Made by a program: the position numbers and the translations under genes. The notes under the pieces were generated by a model. It saw only the letters and a list, made by a program, of their open reading frames with translations, was not told the origin of the DNA and searched no databases. Positions 49,035 to 61,502 of a stretch of 64,000 bases of DNA are shown here, piece after piece. Source of the DNA: Gibbula magus (lineage: Eukaryota; Mollusca; Gastropoda; Trochida; Trochidae); assembly GCA_936450465.1 (NCBI GenBank), contig OW388289.1:81361093-81425092 (forward strand), written 5' to 3'. Position 1 is the stretch's first letter. Every line of letters starts with the position of its first letter.

Positions 49035-49275
49035 GTTTCAGCCAAAACTACGGGAGTTAACATTCTGAAAATAAAGGTACTGAGAGAGCCCTCAGTATGA
49101 AGCCACTGTGTGAAACTTTTGGGCCCAAACGGCCGAGTCATTCAAGGTCCTGTTCGAATCGTAAAGTCCATTTTAACATGAAACAGATTCAAAATGCAGA
49201 TAGAGATTTTGAATTATTAAGATGCACAACAACCATGCGAGCAATAAAGTTAATCACAGGGAGTTCGTAGGTCAC
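49035..49275. repeat. Dispersed repeat, second of a pair
   Basis: It is a diverged direct copy of 48020-48270 (shared TTCAGCCAAAAC, GTCCATTTTAACATGAA and CATGCGAG blocks). From here to 51.0 kb no gene or clear element is supported. Confidence 0.45.
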
Positions 49276-51040
49276 GTGATTTTGATTTTCTTTAAAAGTA
49301 TGCACTTTTGACATGGAAAATTTGGGTTTTTGATAATCCTACAGACATGTTAGAGACCTGCAACTTTCTTAAAAAGATGTGAACTTACAATAGAAGGATA
49401 TGAATAACATAGATGTGTCCTATTCTAAAACCATCTTCTATATGATTCTACGTTTCGTTTGCTAAATGCAAACTTCCTCAAGAATGAAGTAACAAGCTTG
49501 AAGCAGAGACATATATACAGGAGGTGATGAGAGGGCTTGGGCTAAGATTAGCCAGTTGGGTTGTACTCATTCAATCCCCTTGGGTAAACAGTGTTCAGTC
49601 TGTATATCCAGATTGATTCAGCCAGGTCAAGCTTGGCTTGGCTATTGTTGTGGATTTGTTCGAGTATGACGGAAGTTCGAGTATGATAGAAGGATAGCTT
49701 CATTCATTACATTTGATTATTTATTCACTGAATCCTTTTATCGTCACTTGTGACTTTATTTTTCTTTATATTTACATTTCAATGAGAATATTGTTAAATT
49801 AGCAAATAAGAAAAGTCACCAAAAGAAACCAAGAAAAATAACCAAGTTTGATTAAAATGTTATTGAGTACAACACACACTTAATCATATTATCAATACAA
49901 AGCTTACAATAGGTCTCATTATGTTTATGATATAGTCACCAAGAGGTCTTGAATCTTGTTGATGAGCCAGCATTTCCGATGAGGTGTATAAACAGAATGA
50001 TGCAGAAATTCAAGTTGATCGGGCATAAAGGTTAAAACCAGTAGTATCTTGTCCAAAGCATAAAATGAAAGGTTCTTTCAATGAACAGTATCTATGTATA
50101 CTAAAACTGCATCTTAAAAGACATAGGAACTGATAGAAGCCTCTAGATGGTCCCAAAACATTGTATATATGCAACAACCTGGACCACTGTGTAGCAGCTA
50201 GTTTCAAGACATTTCACTGAAGTTAAGAGTTCAAATCCAGGTAACTCTTACTAAATATGTTGTGACCAAAATAAACCATGCCCATAATATTACTGGGATT
50301 GCTATACAGTGTATTTTAGGATTTGTTACATCAGAGTTTAACTCGCTTGTTGTCTCTTCATCATTCATCTTTAAGCGAGGTCTATATGATAGATACCAGT
50401 CCAATGTCACTGCGATGTCGCACCAGAATCTCTCTCTGAAGTCACACGGTCCTTAGCAGGTACACACAGTATGCTCCAACAGACCACGTTAGTCCTCATA
50501 GCACAATGTCCCAGTAGTTCACCGGGCCTCCAACACGCTGCACAACCAGTGAGCACAGATGCTTCAGAGAAGGAGAACTCTTGTCCAGTAACATGCCGTG
50601 GGTCGTGAGGGTGAATTAGTTTCAAGTGCTGAAGGTCTGGATCTTCGTCCATTCTGGTCACCACTGAGAATCTTCAAACTGTTCGAAAGGTTTATAACCT
50701 TCATATTTCAGGACAGTACGATATTGTTCCTTTGGTTAGAAAGGATTGGTAGTTCCTGCACAGGGTCTGAAGGTATCAACCTGTAAAGAGTACTTAATAA
50801 TCTGGATTAGATTTAATCTTTAATTATGTAAATTTGTGAGCGTCATTGAAAATTCATTATGATTAAAATAAATGTAATTATTTTTTAGTTTTAGCTCAAT
50901 ATTTTTGTTATGTTATCAAAAAATAACAAACCTAATTCCAATTGAAAGGACCAAATATACACTCACAAACAGATACAATTCAATGATTTAGTTCCTTGAT
51001 GAGATACATAATGTATTGTCGAGTGATGGGTATCACCACT

Positions 51041-51620
51041 ACACACAGGGGAAAACGAACGATACCATACAACATACAACATATAGTTCGATACATGAGC
51101 AATACATACGACTGAAATAGAGTTACATTGTGTCTTCAGAAACGAAATGAATTAAATTTGAAATTTCAAAACAATATCTGTTCATTTTTCTGAGAAAAAC
51201 TCGTTAAATGAAATCGACGTTTTAAAATGTAATTACCTCGATGAGATAGCAGTTTAAAAAGGTGTTTTGGCTTGTTTGACGATGGCCTACAGTAAAGATG
51301 CGTCAACAAATTCAAGCCCAAGAAGAAACATTTTGCCGAAAACATCTTATACTAACTTAATTCTATACCTTAAATACCTTATATATCAAACGTTATGTCT
51401 AGAAAACCCATTTGAAATAGCAATTTCAGTACCCCATGAGTGATGAACAGATAGAAAATATTATGGTAAATACGTACATGTATCATACTCTCATAAATGA
51501 CTCTCTTTACAAGATAAATCTTATTCAAACACATTCTGTAACGACTTTATCCGGCAGACATATTTTGTGTTTGACTCTGTTGAAAACTTGGTATCGTTTC
51601 ATATGCCCCTTGGTGTATAT
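51041..51620. mobile_element. Diverged copy of the 7.65-8.23 kb Tc1-type MITE
   Basis: It is homologous to that MITE along its whole length, for example GCGACTGAAACAGCGTTACA versus ACGACTGAAATAGAGTTACA, TTTGGCTTGTTT and GATGCGTCAACAAATT. The terminal repeats are eroded (ACACACAGGGGAAAACGAAC). This is an older insertion than the copy at 7.65 kb. Confidence 0.75.
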
Positions 51621-51720
51621 ATAGCTAAAATCATACTTGTATTGTTTTTTTTTCAATCGTACAATGTATGGTTTATAATGTATTATTTAAATGCCTCTCT
51701 GTTGACTATCATGGTAAAAA

Positions 51721-54700
51721 AATGAGTCTTCACTCTTCTCTCAGTTGCAGGGCAATGAAGGCACACATGCTTTCGCTCTCGACTTTGGGTATTTGTTAGC
51801 GTTATTTCTTCGCTGCTTAAGATAACGTTTTGCTACACTTAATAGGTTATTCATCGTCTTAATCTTTTCGTCAGTTAACATTTTGCCCTAGGCAGATTGT
51901 TATTTGTTGATAATGAATTGAGTGGCCTTATTGACATGTGCTAGGCTGTGCTCTACCATTTAGCGCTGCATGCTTCTGCACGTGCAACCCGGGTCGCTTG
52001 ATTCTCTCGCCTCTTCGCGTCGACTTGGTGGTTATAGTATGGCCTTTGTTCGTGCCACTCCGTCAGTCCTTCGTCTCTAGTGTTAGGTGGGTCTTCCGAT
52101 AGTCCGGTGTTTGCTTCGGTTGACCTTCACCTTCGACTTACACTAGTATCTCGTCTTCGGACCCACCTGTTTTGGAGCCTCCGATAGTTGGCTCTTCCAA
52201 TAGTCAGACCCTTAGGTAGTCTGACCCTACGGTAGTCGGACCCTCCAGTTAGGTCTTTGATTATAGGACCCTCCGGTGAGGGGCTTTTGAGATCCAAATC
52301 GTCTTGATAGTCGTAACCTCCGGCAGTCTGACTCAACGTTAGTCGGACCCTCCGGTGTTAGGGTTTCTCATTATCAGTCAGGGGCCTTTTTTTCGACTCT
52401 TTTCATATTTGTACCTTCCGCTATTTGGACCCTCCGAAGGCCTTCGTCTTCTCGGTTTGCGCGTTTGACACTAAAGCGTCTCGTCGGCCAAATTTTGTGA
52501 GTTATGTGTTTTGGTGATTCACCTACTTAGCTATCGGAAGGCTTAGGTTTCGGACATGAGGGTAAGGCTGTCTCGCTTCAGTGACTCGTCTCGTCACTTA
52601 CCTATTGTAGCTTACGCGAGTCTTAGGCTACGGCTCATCGACATCCCCCAAGGCCGTTCGTTTCGCATTTGACTTAGTCTTTTCGTCTCTGTCCTTGCTT
52701 CGCCATATTCTCTGCGTTTTGCACTCGATGCGCAGGCCCGAAGTCTGCGCTCAAGGACCCGTACTTGCTTTGTAGTTAGTGCAAGGACTCGTTGCAACGA
52801 GTGTCCCTCTCTCATCTTCGGACTTCCGGGCCTACGTATCGACAAGTCGTAATTCCCTATAGCAGTAGGGCTTATGTGTTGAAGCGATTGGCTCCGAAGG
52901 GTGACTTGGGTCACTGTCGAGATATCTTACATTCAGCATCCCTCTCCGGAAAAGAAGTTGAATATTGTTCTCATTGAGCTGACAGATGAGTTTGACCGGG
53001 AGCCCTCGGAGGCTGTAGAACCTGGTAAGGGTTCGAGGGACGCAGTCTCTCCACGTGGTTCTTTGCACACTCGCTCTAAGACTCATCGCTCTCGTTCTCT
53101 CCCAGCCATGGGAGGATGAGAGGTGTATGTCTTCGTTGAGATTTAAAGCTAGCGAAACGGCCACTCCAAAGTGCAACAAGAAGAAGAAGACGTGTCGGGT
53201 CATGGTGATATCACCTACATGTAATGGTGACTCCTCTCCGGACTCGGATGGTCGGGAGACCCAAATCGTTTCGTGTTGAACACTCATTTCATCAGTATAG
53301 TGTCAGATGCGGAGGATACGGGGTCGTCGTATGACCCACCGGTTGCGGACTCAGTTGTTGACTGAAGTGGCCTCCTTTTGGGAGATGCCATTTAACCAGG
53401 TCTGCTGTTCGGGACCTCGTTCGTCAGTGGCCAGGAAGGCTTTCTTTTGCGATGACGGGGAGATAGCTCCCGCGCGGCTCGCTCTTCCTCCTCACAGGCT
53501 CCTGCTGGATGCCTCTAAATATATGGAGCATCTCCACTGCTACTCCTAACCGTCTTCTACCTCCGTTAGTAGTGTCCAACAAGCGCCGGCGTCAGTTACC
53601 ACTCCATCCAGCTACTTTTCAACTTGTCCGGCCTGCTGTAGATCAGGCCTAGGGTTCGTTTTTGCCTGATTTCCCCCGATGTACCCCCATCGCGTCACTG
53701 ACGTGCAGCTCACTCATCTCGAACAGAGAGTCTCGCTCAGTATTGGGGTTGGCCAACCACGCAGCATTCACCTGTCAGACGATGCTCAACTGTGTTAAGC
53801 AGGTGGACATGGAGTCCTTGACCCAGTGCTCTTCAAGGCATTCGGTAATGTGACCACGGACCTCGCGCAGATCATGCTTCTTGTATCTCCTCAGGGATTA
53901 CGGTCCTTCATAGGGATAATTACTTATACCGTTCTGGTCTCAACCCGAAACAAGAAATCTGTCATTCGGCTGAATACGCCAAAGCGTATGGCGGCTAACT
54001 ACTGTCAGGGTCAGGGTCAGGGTCAGTCCACCTTAGAAAAAAAGGACTTTGGGCGGGGAGGTTGTGGCAGCAATCTCCCAAGTTCCCCCGACCCGGGGCC
54101 AAGGGGAAGTGACTCAGCTTCCTCCTCTGTTCATTCCGCTGTCGGAGGGCTTGGGGTGGGGGAGGGAGGGCGGCTTCAGTGCTTTGATAGCAACTGGAAG
54201 CAGCTAGGTTTAGACACGTTCGTTTGTTGGATACTGGGTCGGGGCTTCCTCATTACTGTCTCGTCTCCTCCTCCAGTTACCGGTGTTCCAAGGGAGCGTC
54301 CCTTGTCACGCGACTAGCTCGGACTGACCTTGGAGTCTCCAAGGGAGCGGTGCAGGAGGTCCCGATTGCGGAATTGACTCCGGGGTTCTACTCCCCAGTG
54401 TTTGTTAGACCAAAAACTTAAAGAAGTCGGACATGGTCCCGGCGACTCGTCTGAAGTTCTTAGGTGCTATCCTAGACACTCAGCTGTTCCGAGGGGTCAG
54501 CCTTGCTTGGTTTAGCTCCTGATAACCTCTGCAAAAACCAAGCAACTGATGAGACGGGACGTAAATTCTCCATTCCGACACTGGGGTCTGACCCTGGACA
54601 GCTAGATTTCTCTCTCTCTGTCCGTTTAGGGCCTTGAGGGTATATGTGCATTGTACTCTCAAGCTGAGAGATGGCAGGCGTCGACTGTTCTTGCCTCACT

Positions 54701-55530
54701 TGCCGATGAGCACAAAAGAATTGGACAAGCGAGCGCTGGTTGGGTACCTGAGGTCAGCAGTCATTGACGCCGACGTGCCACCCCGCCGCTTTCCAACCGG
54801 CATGAGATCCGAGCAGTCTCGGCCACGATGGCTTACCAGTGTAACATCGCGGTCTCGGATGTCATGGCGGGATGATTTTGGCGTTCTTCAGAGGTTTTCG
54901 TCAACCATTACCTACGAGATCCACGGTAGATCTTCAAGGCATTTCTAGGCTGAGTCCACAGGTTTTCGCTCAGGCGAAGGTGGTCCCCCCTTCCGGAACC
55001 AGGAGGGGACACTCCTCTTAGGAGAATGGTCTCATGTTCATTACATGCTCTTTGCAATAAACTTCGGATCGCAATTATCAGAAGTTGAGTGGCTGGGTTG
55101 TCTCTCTCGATCCGCTTGACGGTAGTGTCTCCCGGGCTGTACCTTGTCCTCACCACAGTGTGGAGGACTCTTAGGTTAGCTTACACTCAGGGCTAGTCAT
55201 TCGTCTCGTCTCTCCCATGTATATACTGATTTTTGATTAAACGAACTTATTTATACTTACCTGTTGGCTAGACCTAGGCTAGGCCAATCCTCCCCGCTTG
55301 GTCTGCCTGTTGCCTTTTATATGGGCCTGTTCGGAGAGTGAAGACTCATGGGAGTGACGTTATGAGACCACCGAGTGACCGCCCTTGGGTAGGGATTTTA
55401 CGCATCAAGACTCTACTTCCTTGAAGTTTCGTCTGTGTTAAGGTTGATTTAAGCATGCCTAAGAGGAGGCAGGCATAGTAGGTCTAGTCAACCGGTAAGT
55501 ATAAATAATTACGTTTAATAAAAAACGTAC
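51721..55530 (+). mobile_element. Decayed DIRS-like (tyrosine-recombinase) retroelement
   Basis: A ~3.8-kb block, more GC-rich than its surroundings. + strand frames near 54150-54420 carry DIRS-type reverse-transcriptase N-terminal motifs: a GGRLQCFDSNWKQL-type stretch, PPPVTGVPRERPL, then in another frame KGAVQEVPIAELTPGFYSPV. Downstream, RLKFLGAILDTQLF lies in a further broken frame. AATGAGTCTTCACTCTTCTC at the left is inverted near 55332 (GAGAGTGAAGACTCAT). A second inverted pair (TTATACTTACCTGTTGGC and its inverse near 55500) brackets the right end. Inverted terminal and internal repeats are DIRS features. Frames are interrupted, and no recombinase domain could be read. Confidence 0.65.
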
Positions 55531-55539
55531 AAGCATTTA

Positions 55540-56550
55540 CTAGACATATCTTACATGTCGGTAAATGGGCCAATACAGCAAAAATTAGGTCAATTATGCG
55601 AACCTCGCACCTGTTATTGTAACTGCGTCAATACGGAACTACTTAATTAAAAACAGTGTAGTATTCAGTTTTATTACCTACGAGGGCAGTTATAGGGAGG
55701 TATATATTTCTCAAACGATGGCCTGCGGCAAAATATCACTTTATAATGGTGACGTGACGTCGTAAACAATGTTTTGGCGTAACGCTACGTCTATGTGAGT
55801 TCTCAATGTGACGACGACGGGTAGCCATCCTACCTTGAAAAGTAAATTTTAGCTTATTTTCCTTAATATTGTGACTTCGGTAATAAATAAGATTATAGTC
55901 GTGTCTGGCATACTATGTTTACGACACTCGTGTCTGAATATCGGTCGATCTATATACACCAATGATCAGGCACTCGTGTCGTAAACATAGTTTTACATAG
56001 ACACTCATGTGATATCTTTTGTGTACGATTTGTTGACCTCTTCCCTGCTATCTCTCCCCAATGTATCACTTTAGTGACGTCTTCTGAAATATGTTACCAC
56101 CAATAATTATCTGTGTTACAAGACGTCACGTGATTTATTGGTTCTTAAATCTTTATCAAAGGGAATGTCTGTCAATAATTGAAGAGCGACTTGTTGACAT
56201 GGCTGAACTGCTGATCACCCATTCAGGATGCAACAACGACATGAAAGTTTACTGTTATAATACATTCAAATTACAAGAATAATGTAATGCTGGGAGTGGC
56301 TGGAGTACACATGTCCTCGTGGAATGATGCCATGTCGACTTCTTGGAGATGTTACTGAGTTCAATTGTTGTAAACGCGTAACAAAAACGCATTAGACCAT
56401 AGCTGCTATTGTTAGAGCCGTGGTATAACAAACGTGAATTTCAGTTGAGACAACGGCTGGAACTACTTTTTATACGATTCCGATTTTTACGTAGTTTCAA
56501 TATCTCGTCAAATGCTTGACATGTATTAAAAGAACATAACTCAAATAACC
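55540..56550. other. Stretch without supported genes
   Basis: No exon could be supported. Two similar stretches, ACACTCGTGTCTGAATATCGG (55.93 kb) and CACTCGTGTCGTAAACATAG (55.97 kb), with nearby inverted CTATGTTTACGAC, suggest a small unclassified repeat. Confidence 0.3.
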
Positions 56551-56634
56551 ATTTTATTACAGCAATATTGTGTTTACAGTTTGAACAGCTTGGGGAAGTC
56601 ATATGGCCTTGTACAGTGATATCAATGTTTACGT

Positions 56635-56707
56635 TCAGAAGTATTCAGGCGGTTCTTCTCGATCTCCGGCGTCCTTATTAAGTTGACTAGACAATACTAC
56701 CCGAAAC
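56635..56707 (-). CDS. Terminal exon ending in a PPEY motif (partial gene)
   Basis: A strong - strand acceptor (CTTTTACATTTTTTTACAG) is followed, in phase 2, by FRVVLSSQLNKDAGDREEPP then EYF and a stop. A - strand AATAAA lies about 80 bases further on (56558-56553), which supports a real gene end. EPPEY is a PPxY WW-binding motif like those in the two membrane-protein tails at 34 kb and 47 kb. The upstream exons were not found. Confidence 0.45.
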
Positions 56708-56824
56708 CTGTAAAAAAATGTAAAAGACTTGTGGAAGTTATATAGATATATTGTTTGTAGCGTGCAAGTCATTGTATGTTAACAGTTAAATATCCTATTA
56801 GTATTAGCACTACAACATTTCAAT

Positions 56825-57130
56825 CGAGGTGAGGTATTTTGGGGTTTAGGTGAGGTGAGGTGAGTTAGGGTTTAACGCCGCTTTCAAGACTATTTCACTT
56901 ATATCGATTCTGCTAGTATTATCGCTGGGAGTAAGCCCGCATCGCCATATGGCTATGCATTGCGGTGAAACCTGCGAGCATCGACTTGAACTTGCAAACC
57001 ATGGGTGGTACTACGCTGAAATTCAGTGTAGTATTGCACCCAAACCTTACTGCGTGTAGAACAGTTCTCTGCAGACAAAGTTGCCGTGCACCTGGCGGCA
57101 TTCGAATCCCGGACCTCTTCCGAGGTTTTA
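56825..57130 (-). repeat. tRNA-derived SINE, copy 3
   Basis: On the - strand it runs from a box-B-like GGGATTCGAATGCCG to an AACCCTAACTCACCTCACC tail. It is the most complete copy of the family also found at 13.6 kb and 22.1 kb. Confidence 0.7.
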
Positions 57131-57711
57131 AACATATTTACACAGTGATGTAAAATTGCTTACTGTTTGAAACCAAATATATTAAATACTCAGTTAATGT
57201 AACTTATTTAGGCAATGCCAATGATCAAATTGCATGTAAAGGAAAAAACTGAGATACACGTGTCTTGAACTATCTTGGCTGCGTGAGGTATAGATAAAGA
57301 TAATTGTATATTTTGCAAGTTTCATGAAAAGTTACTTAGTTCATGTAGTAGTTGTTGTTCGTTATAATCATACTAATTCTCACCCCACAAACAAGCAGAA
57401 TAACGTTTCAATCCCTCTACGTAGGTCGAATTGAGCTGCAAATATCCACGTCTGATCATATGAAACGCCTGTTTTCAAATGACTGAAGCGCCATGTGCGC
57501 AAGTCAGAGGTTCACTCGCACGTGCACATTGTGGGAATGCACTCTTACGCGATTTTCACGAGCTCTAATTTCGCGTGTGGCATAGGCTTCATATGTGTGG
57601 TTTGTCCAAAACAATATAGTTCACGAGAAAACATATGCAATTAGTTGATAAGATTAATCTATACAGATGTATTATTATTTGACAAAGGTCTTACTTTAGA
57701 CCATTCGGGCC

Positions 57712-58012
57712 CACAGGAACTCGATATCGTAAGTAAAATGTAGGTAAAACGTAGGTAAAACAACCCTCCCCCTACATAACATATAGTAAAGGAGCAAGGT
57801 CAGCCATTTTGCCGATCTAAGGGTCCATTCGACATTAGGTCAAAAGTAACTTAAATAGCTCTCGAAAATTAACCACAAAAACATCTCCCTTGAATGTTAG
57901 TCCACAGTCTATACCCATTCGAACGATCTGATTGGTCTCTATGTTATATAAGGGGTAGGTGTGATTTACCTACGTTTTACCCACATTTTACTTACGATAT
58001 CGAGTTCCTGTG
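57712..58012. mobile_element. hAT-type MITE
   Basis: A 301-bp element with ~50-bp inverted ends beginning CACAGGAACTCGATATCG. It is flanked by a perfect 8-bp duplication, TTCGGGCC (57704-57711 and 58013-58020). The CACAGG end is shared with the hAT MITE at 5.0 kb. Confidence 0.9.
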
Positions 58013-58129
58013 TTCGGGCCTTGTTGTCTAATCGTTAAACTAATCGTGGTCTAACTAACCATTTCAACGATAAAAACCTCGGTCCGAACCCACCGTGCGT
58101 GTTTTTGTCCGTACGTTTTTTGGGGAGGC

Positions 58130-58760
58130 CACGTTTCTGAAATACGTGGGGAGGAAGTGGGAAAAGCAGGGAGGGAGCAAAATCAACGCACGTCACTCGT
58201 AAGGTGTAAGCACGTTGCCCGCACGAAATGCCTGGCCGTGATCTGCTACGTGCATCGTACGTTGCGCACGTGGTAAGTGCGTTGTTAGTGCTTACAACGA
58301 ACTTACAACTTGCGTGGGACGTACGATTGCCACGTTAACGTACGGATACTGTACTTACATGTGCTGCACACGCACGATGTCCTTACTTACACGCACGGTG
58401 TAAGTGCGTGCAAGTGCCATGAACTTAAATGTTTCAGGACGATTTCAGGCACCCAGGTGGTAGGGGTATAGGGCGACCTTCAGGGGTTCTCTCTCAGCGC
58501 TGCTGCCTCAAAATGCCGCCCATTCAACTCAGAGACTCCCGCTCCTGATGCTGCAAGAGCAGCTTCAAATGGCAGCGCATAATAACTGCAGAAATCAGTG
58601 CGCACAACGTACGTTGTAATTGCGGAGCACGTACTTACTCGGCACTGGCAACGTGAGTGTTGCATGCTCATTTGTCAGTTGAACTGGGGAAGTGCCGAGT
58701 AAGCACGTACGACGCAGTTGCAACGTGCGGAGCACGCACGTGCTAAATGCGTCGTCCGTG
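58130..58760. repeat. CACGT/ACGTAC-rich repetitive tract with a large hairpin
   Basis: CACGTA, GTACGT, GCACGC and GTGCGT motifs recur throughout, with high CpG content for this genome. Around 58627-58713, GCACGTACTTACTCGGCACT is inverted as AGTGCCGAGTAAGCACGTAC. It is probably a diverged foldback element. Confidence 0.55.
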
Positions 58761-59104
58761 GAGTATGTGTCCATGTGAACAACTTAAAACACTCACTCAC
58801 CGTGTAAACAACAAGACAATAAACAACGGAAGTATGATAGATTCAGGTGTTCACTTTATTAATGATATCGTTAAAAGTGGTAATAACCTCCTCGTATATG
58901 AAGATTTGCTTCAAATGTATAAATGTAGAATAAACTTTATATAGATTATGCAGGTATTGTTCATTCAATTAAGAGATATCTTAAAAATGCAAACGTCACA
59001 ATAAATAAAACAAGTGTTTGCCACTAACATGGCAATGTCCACCGCCGATAACATTGAGTTTAAAAGACACATCATTTGGTGAAAATAAGCTACTTCATAT
59101 ATTG

Positions 59105-59580
59105 CATTACTGGTAAAAAATGTCATGACCACTTTTCGAACTCTTGTTAACGCGATATATCATGACTGGGTGGACCCAATGTTTTCAACTTTGGTGTCAG
59201 TCTACATTGGGGGATGATGCAGACATCAGTCGATTTTGGTGACCTTGATCTTAGTTTCCAGGTGACTATGATACTTTGACCACTTTTTGAACTCTTGTTA
59301 ACCAATATCTCATGAACCGGAGCACCCAAAGTCTTCAAATTTGATGATCATCAGTGTCGCGGTGACCTTGGAAATAAGGTCAAGGTCATTACAAATCGAC
59401 TGGTGTCTGCGTCTTCCTCCAGTGTAGGCTGACACCTAATATAAAGACTCTTGATGCAACGCTTCATGAGATATCGCGTAAACAAGAAATGTGACGTACG
59501 GACGGACGGACGCACGTACGGACTGACGCTGCTGAATACACATATAGTTCCCCGTTCCGCGTTGCGGCGGGGAAAAACTA
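59105..59580. repeat. Dispersed repeat with ~150-bp units, CGGA tract and GC-rich end
   Basis: GAACTCTTGTTAAC recurs at about 59139 and 59289 in two diverged units. A GACGGACGGACGC tract and a palindromic GC-rich end (TTCCCCGTTCCGCGTTGCGG) follow. It is a different family from 19-24 kb with the same overall plan. Confidence 0.6.
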
Positions 59581-59946
59581 GACTCTCCATTCCTTCTGTA
59601 TTTCATTGAAGACATTTTCGCCAATAAAAAAGGATGCCGAGTTTTCTATGATATATTACCAAAAAAACATCAAGTCATGAAACTAACTGTAAATACAAAG
59701 AAACTGGGATAAAGACCTTGGATGCTCAAAAAGCGAAAGTGAATGGATAAACATACATAAAGTACCCTTCATATCGAACTTAAATTCAAAACTTAAATGG
59801 TTTCAATATTCCATTGTGCATAGAATCCTTCCAACAAATGATCTTTTACAAAAGATGAAAATTAAGAGACAAACAAATGTAACTTTTGTGAAAAGGAAAC
59901 CCGACACCATGACATCTATATTTCGATTGTCATTATGTCACTTGTA

Positions 59947-61459
59947 AACTCACGGGCAAAAGAAACTCTACCATGTATTTTAATCTAGATTGAAGAATAA
60001 ATAAAGAAGTCAGATTAAAAAAACAAAACGTTTATTCAAAAAGAACATGTGTCGATATCATATTCATAAAAAATGCAACCAATCAGCTTCGGGTATCAAC
60101 ATCACAGTCTCCGATATTCGTCCGGGGGTCAAAAAGTCCAAGTTCACGGTTATGACTGATCCTGGTGCAGGGAAATCCAGGCTCAATGTAACGAAAACAG
60201 TTCACACTAATAACGTGTATGGCCTCCCCTTGCCATGATACACGCAGTGACCCTCCGACGCATGGAGAAAATCAAGCGCCTGACGTCATTATGAAGAATG
60301 CGCTGCCATTCTTCTTTGAGAGCTTGGACAAGTTGTGGAGGTGGTCGTCGTGTTCGTCGTGGGCGAATACGACGATCCACAGCGTCCCAAAGATGTTCGA
60401 TCGGTGACATGTCAGGCGAGCATGCTAGCCACGGCAAAACGTCGATGTTGTTGTTAACAAGACAGTGTTGAGTAACTCGAGCTGTGTGCGGTCTGGCATT
60501 GTCTTGTTGAAAGATCACACTTTGTGCCTGCTGTCTAATAAAGGGACAGACGACGGGACGGAGAATGTCATCGACGTAACGCTGAGCCGTTAGATTTACA
60601 TTCACGATAACCAGTGACATCTTCTCCTCACCAAGTATGCCTCCCCAAACCATGACACTTCCTGAACGCAACATACAGCTGTTCTCTCTCCACGAAGCGA
60701 TAAACACGACGTACTCTTCCATCTGCTTTAAAGAGACAGAACCGACTTTCGTCAGAGAAGAGCATGCTCTGCCTCTGACGTCGCTGCCAACGTAACACCG
60801 TCCTTGCCCGTCTCAGTCTTCGTTGGCGATGTTCGGCTGTCAACCGCTGTCCCCGGAACGGCTGTATGCCCTGTTGCCATGGGACTTTAGACGTCTGGAC
60901 ACTGTGCGTCTGCTTACCCGATGGCCCATGGCATTTGACGCCGATGACGTCACAGTCAAAACGCGGTTCCTGAGGTGTAACGTGCGCAGGTATCGGTCCT
61001 CCTGGTGGGTTGTGACCCATGGTCGGCCTGATCTTGGCTTGTCTGAGGTCTGTCCGGAATGACGATAACGCTGCATTTTCTTATGACAGTACGGTGACAG
61101 CCAAACGTTCTTGCAACATGGGTGTGGGTGGCTCCCATTTCAACAATCGCGATTGTTCGCTCATGTTCTTGTAAAGTTAATCTTGCCATTCTTCAAATGT
61201 TTTCTTTTCAAATGGGTGTCTAACATGCCTAACGTTTTATAGCCGTCGGGCATGGGTCTTGTTTGCTTTGCATGAAAAAGGCGAAAACCACAATTTAAGA
61301 TAAATTGGGAAAATCATGCGTTTGTTTCCACAGTTCAATATGAAACAATCATTGTTGTGTTTGGACAATGTGTTTTCATGTGGTTGGGTTTGAATCTGAG
61401 TTTGATTTTTTTCGTAATTTCAAATCTAAAGTGGTAGCGTTTCTTTTGGCCGTGAGTTA
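59947..61459 (-). mobile_element. Tc1/mariner transposon with frameshifted transposase
   Basis: About 1.5 kb with terminal repeats AACTCACGGGCAAAAGAAAC and its inverse (one mismatch). The transposase reads on the - strand from MARLTLQEHERTIAIVEMGA near 61189 to a stop at 60207. It changes frame at least three times (near 61075, 60870 and 60710). The catalytic motifs are all visible: LFSDESRF, IFQQDNARPHTA and SPDMSPIEHLWD. The DNA-binding half is recognisable (SGRPWVTTHQEDRYL). The frameshifts make it inactive. Confidence 0.9.
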
Positions 61460-61502
61460 AGTTGCGCACAGTCTCCCAACCCAATGAATCGGCCATTTTT
61501 AT

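Noticed and set aside
50407..50664. 85-codon - strand frame
   Set aside because: No domain was recognised and there are no convincing splice sites. It may be an old retroelement fragment, but this cannot be supported.
52832..53287. 151-codon - strand open frame
   Set aside because: It lies antisense to the DIRS-like element, has no recognisable domain, and is long because the region is GC-rich.
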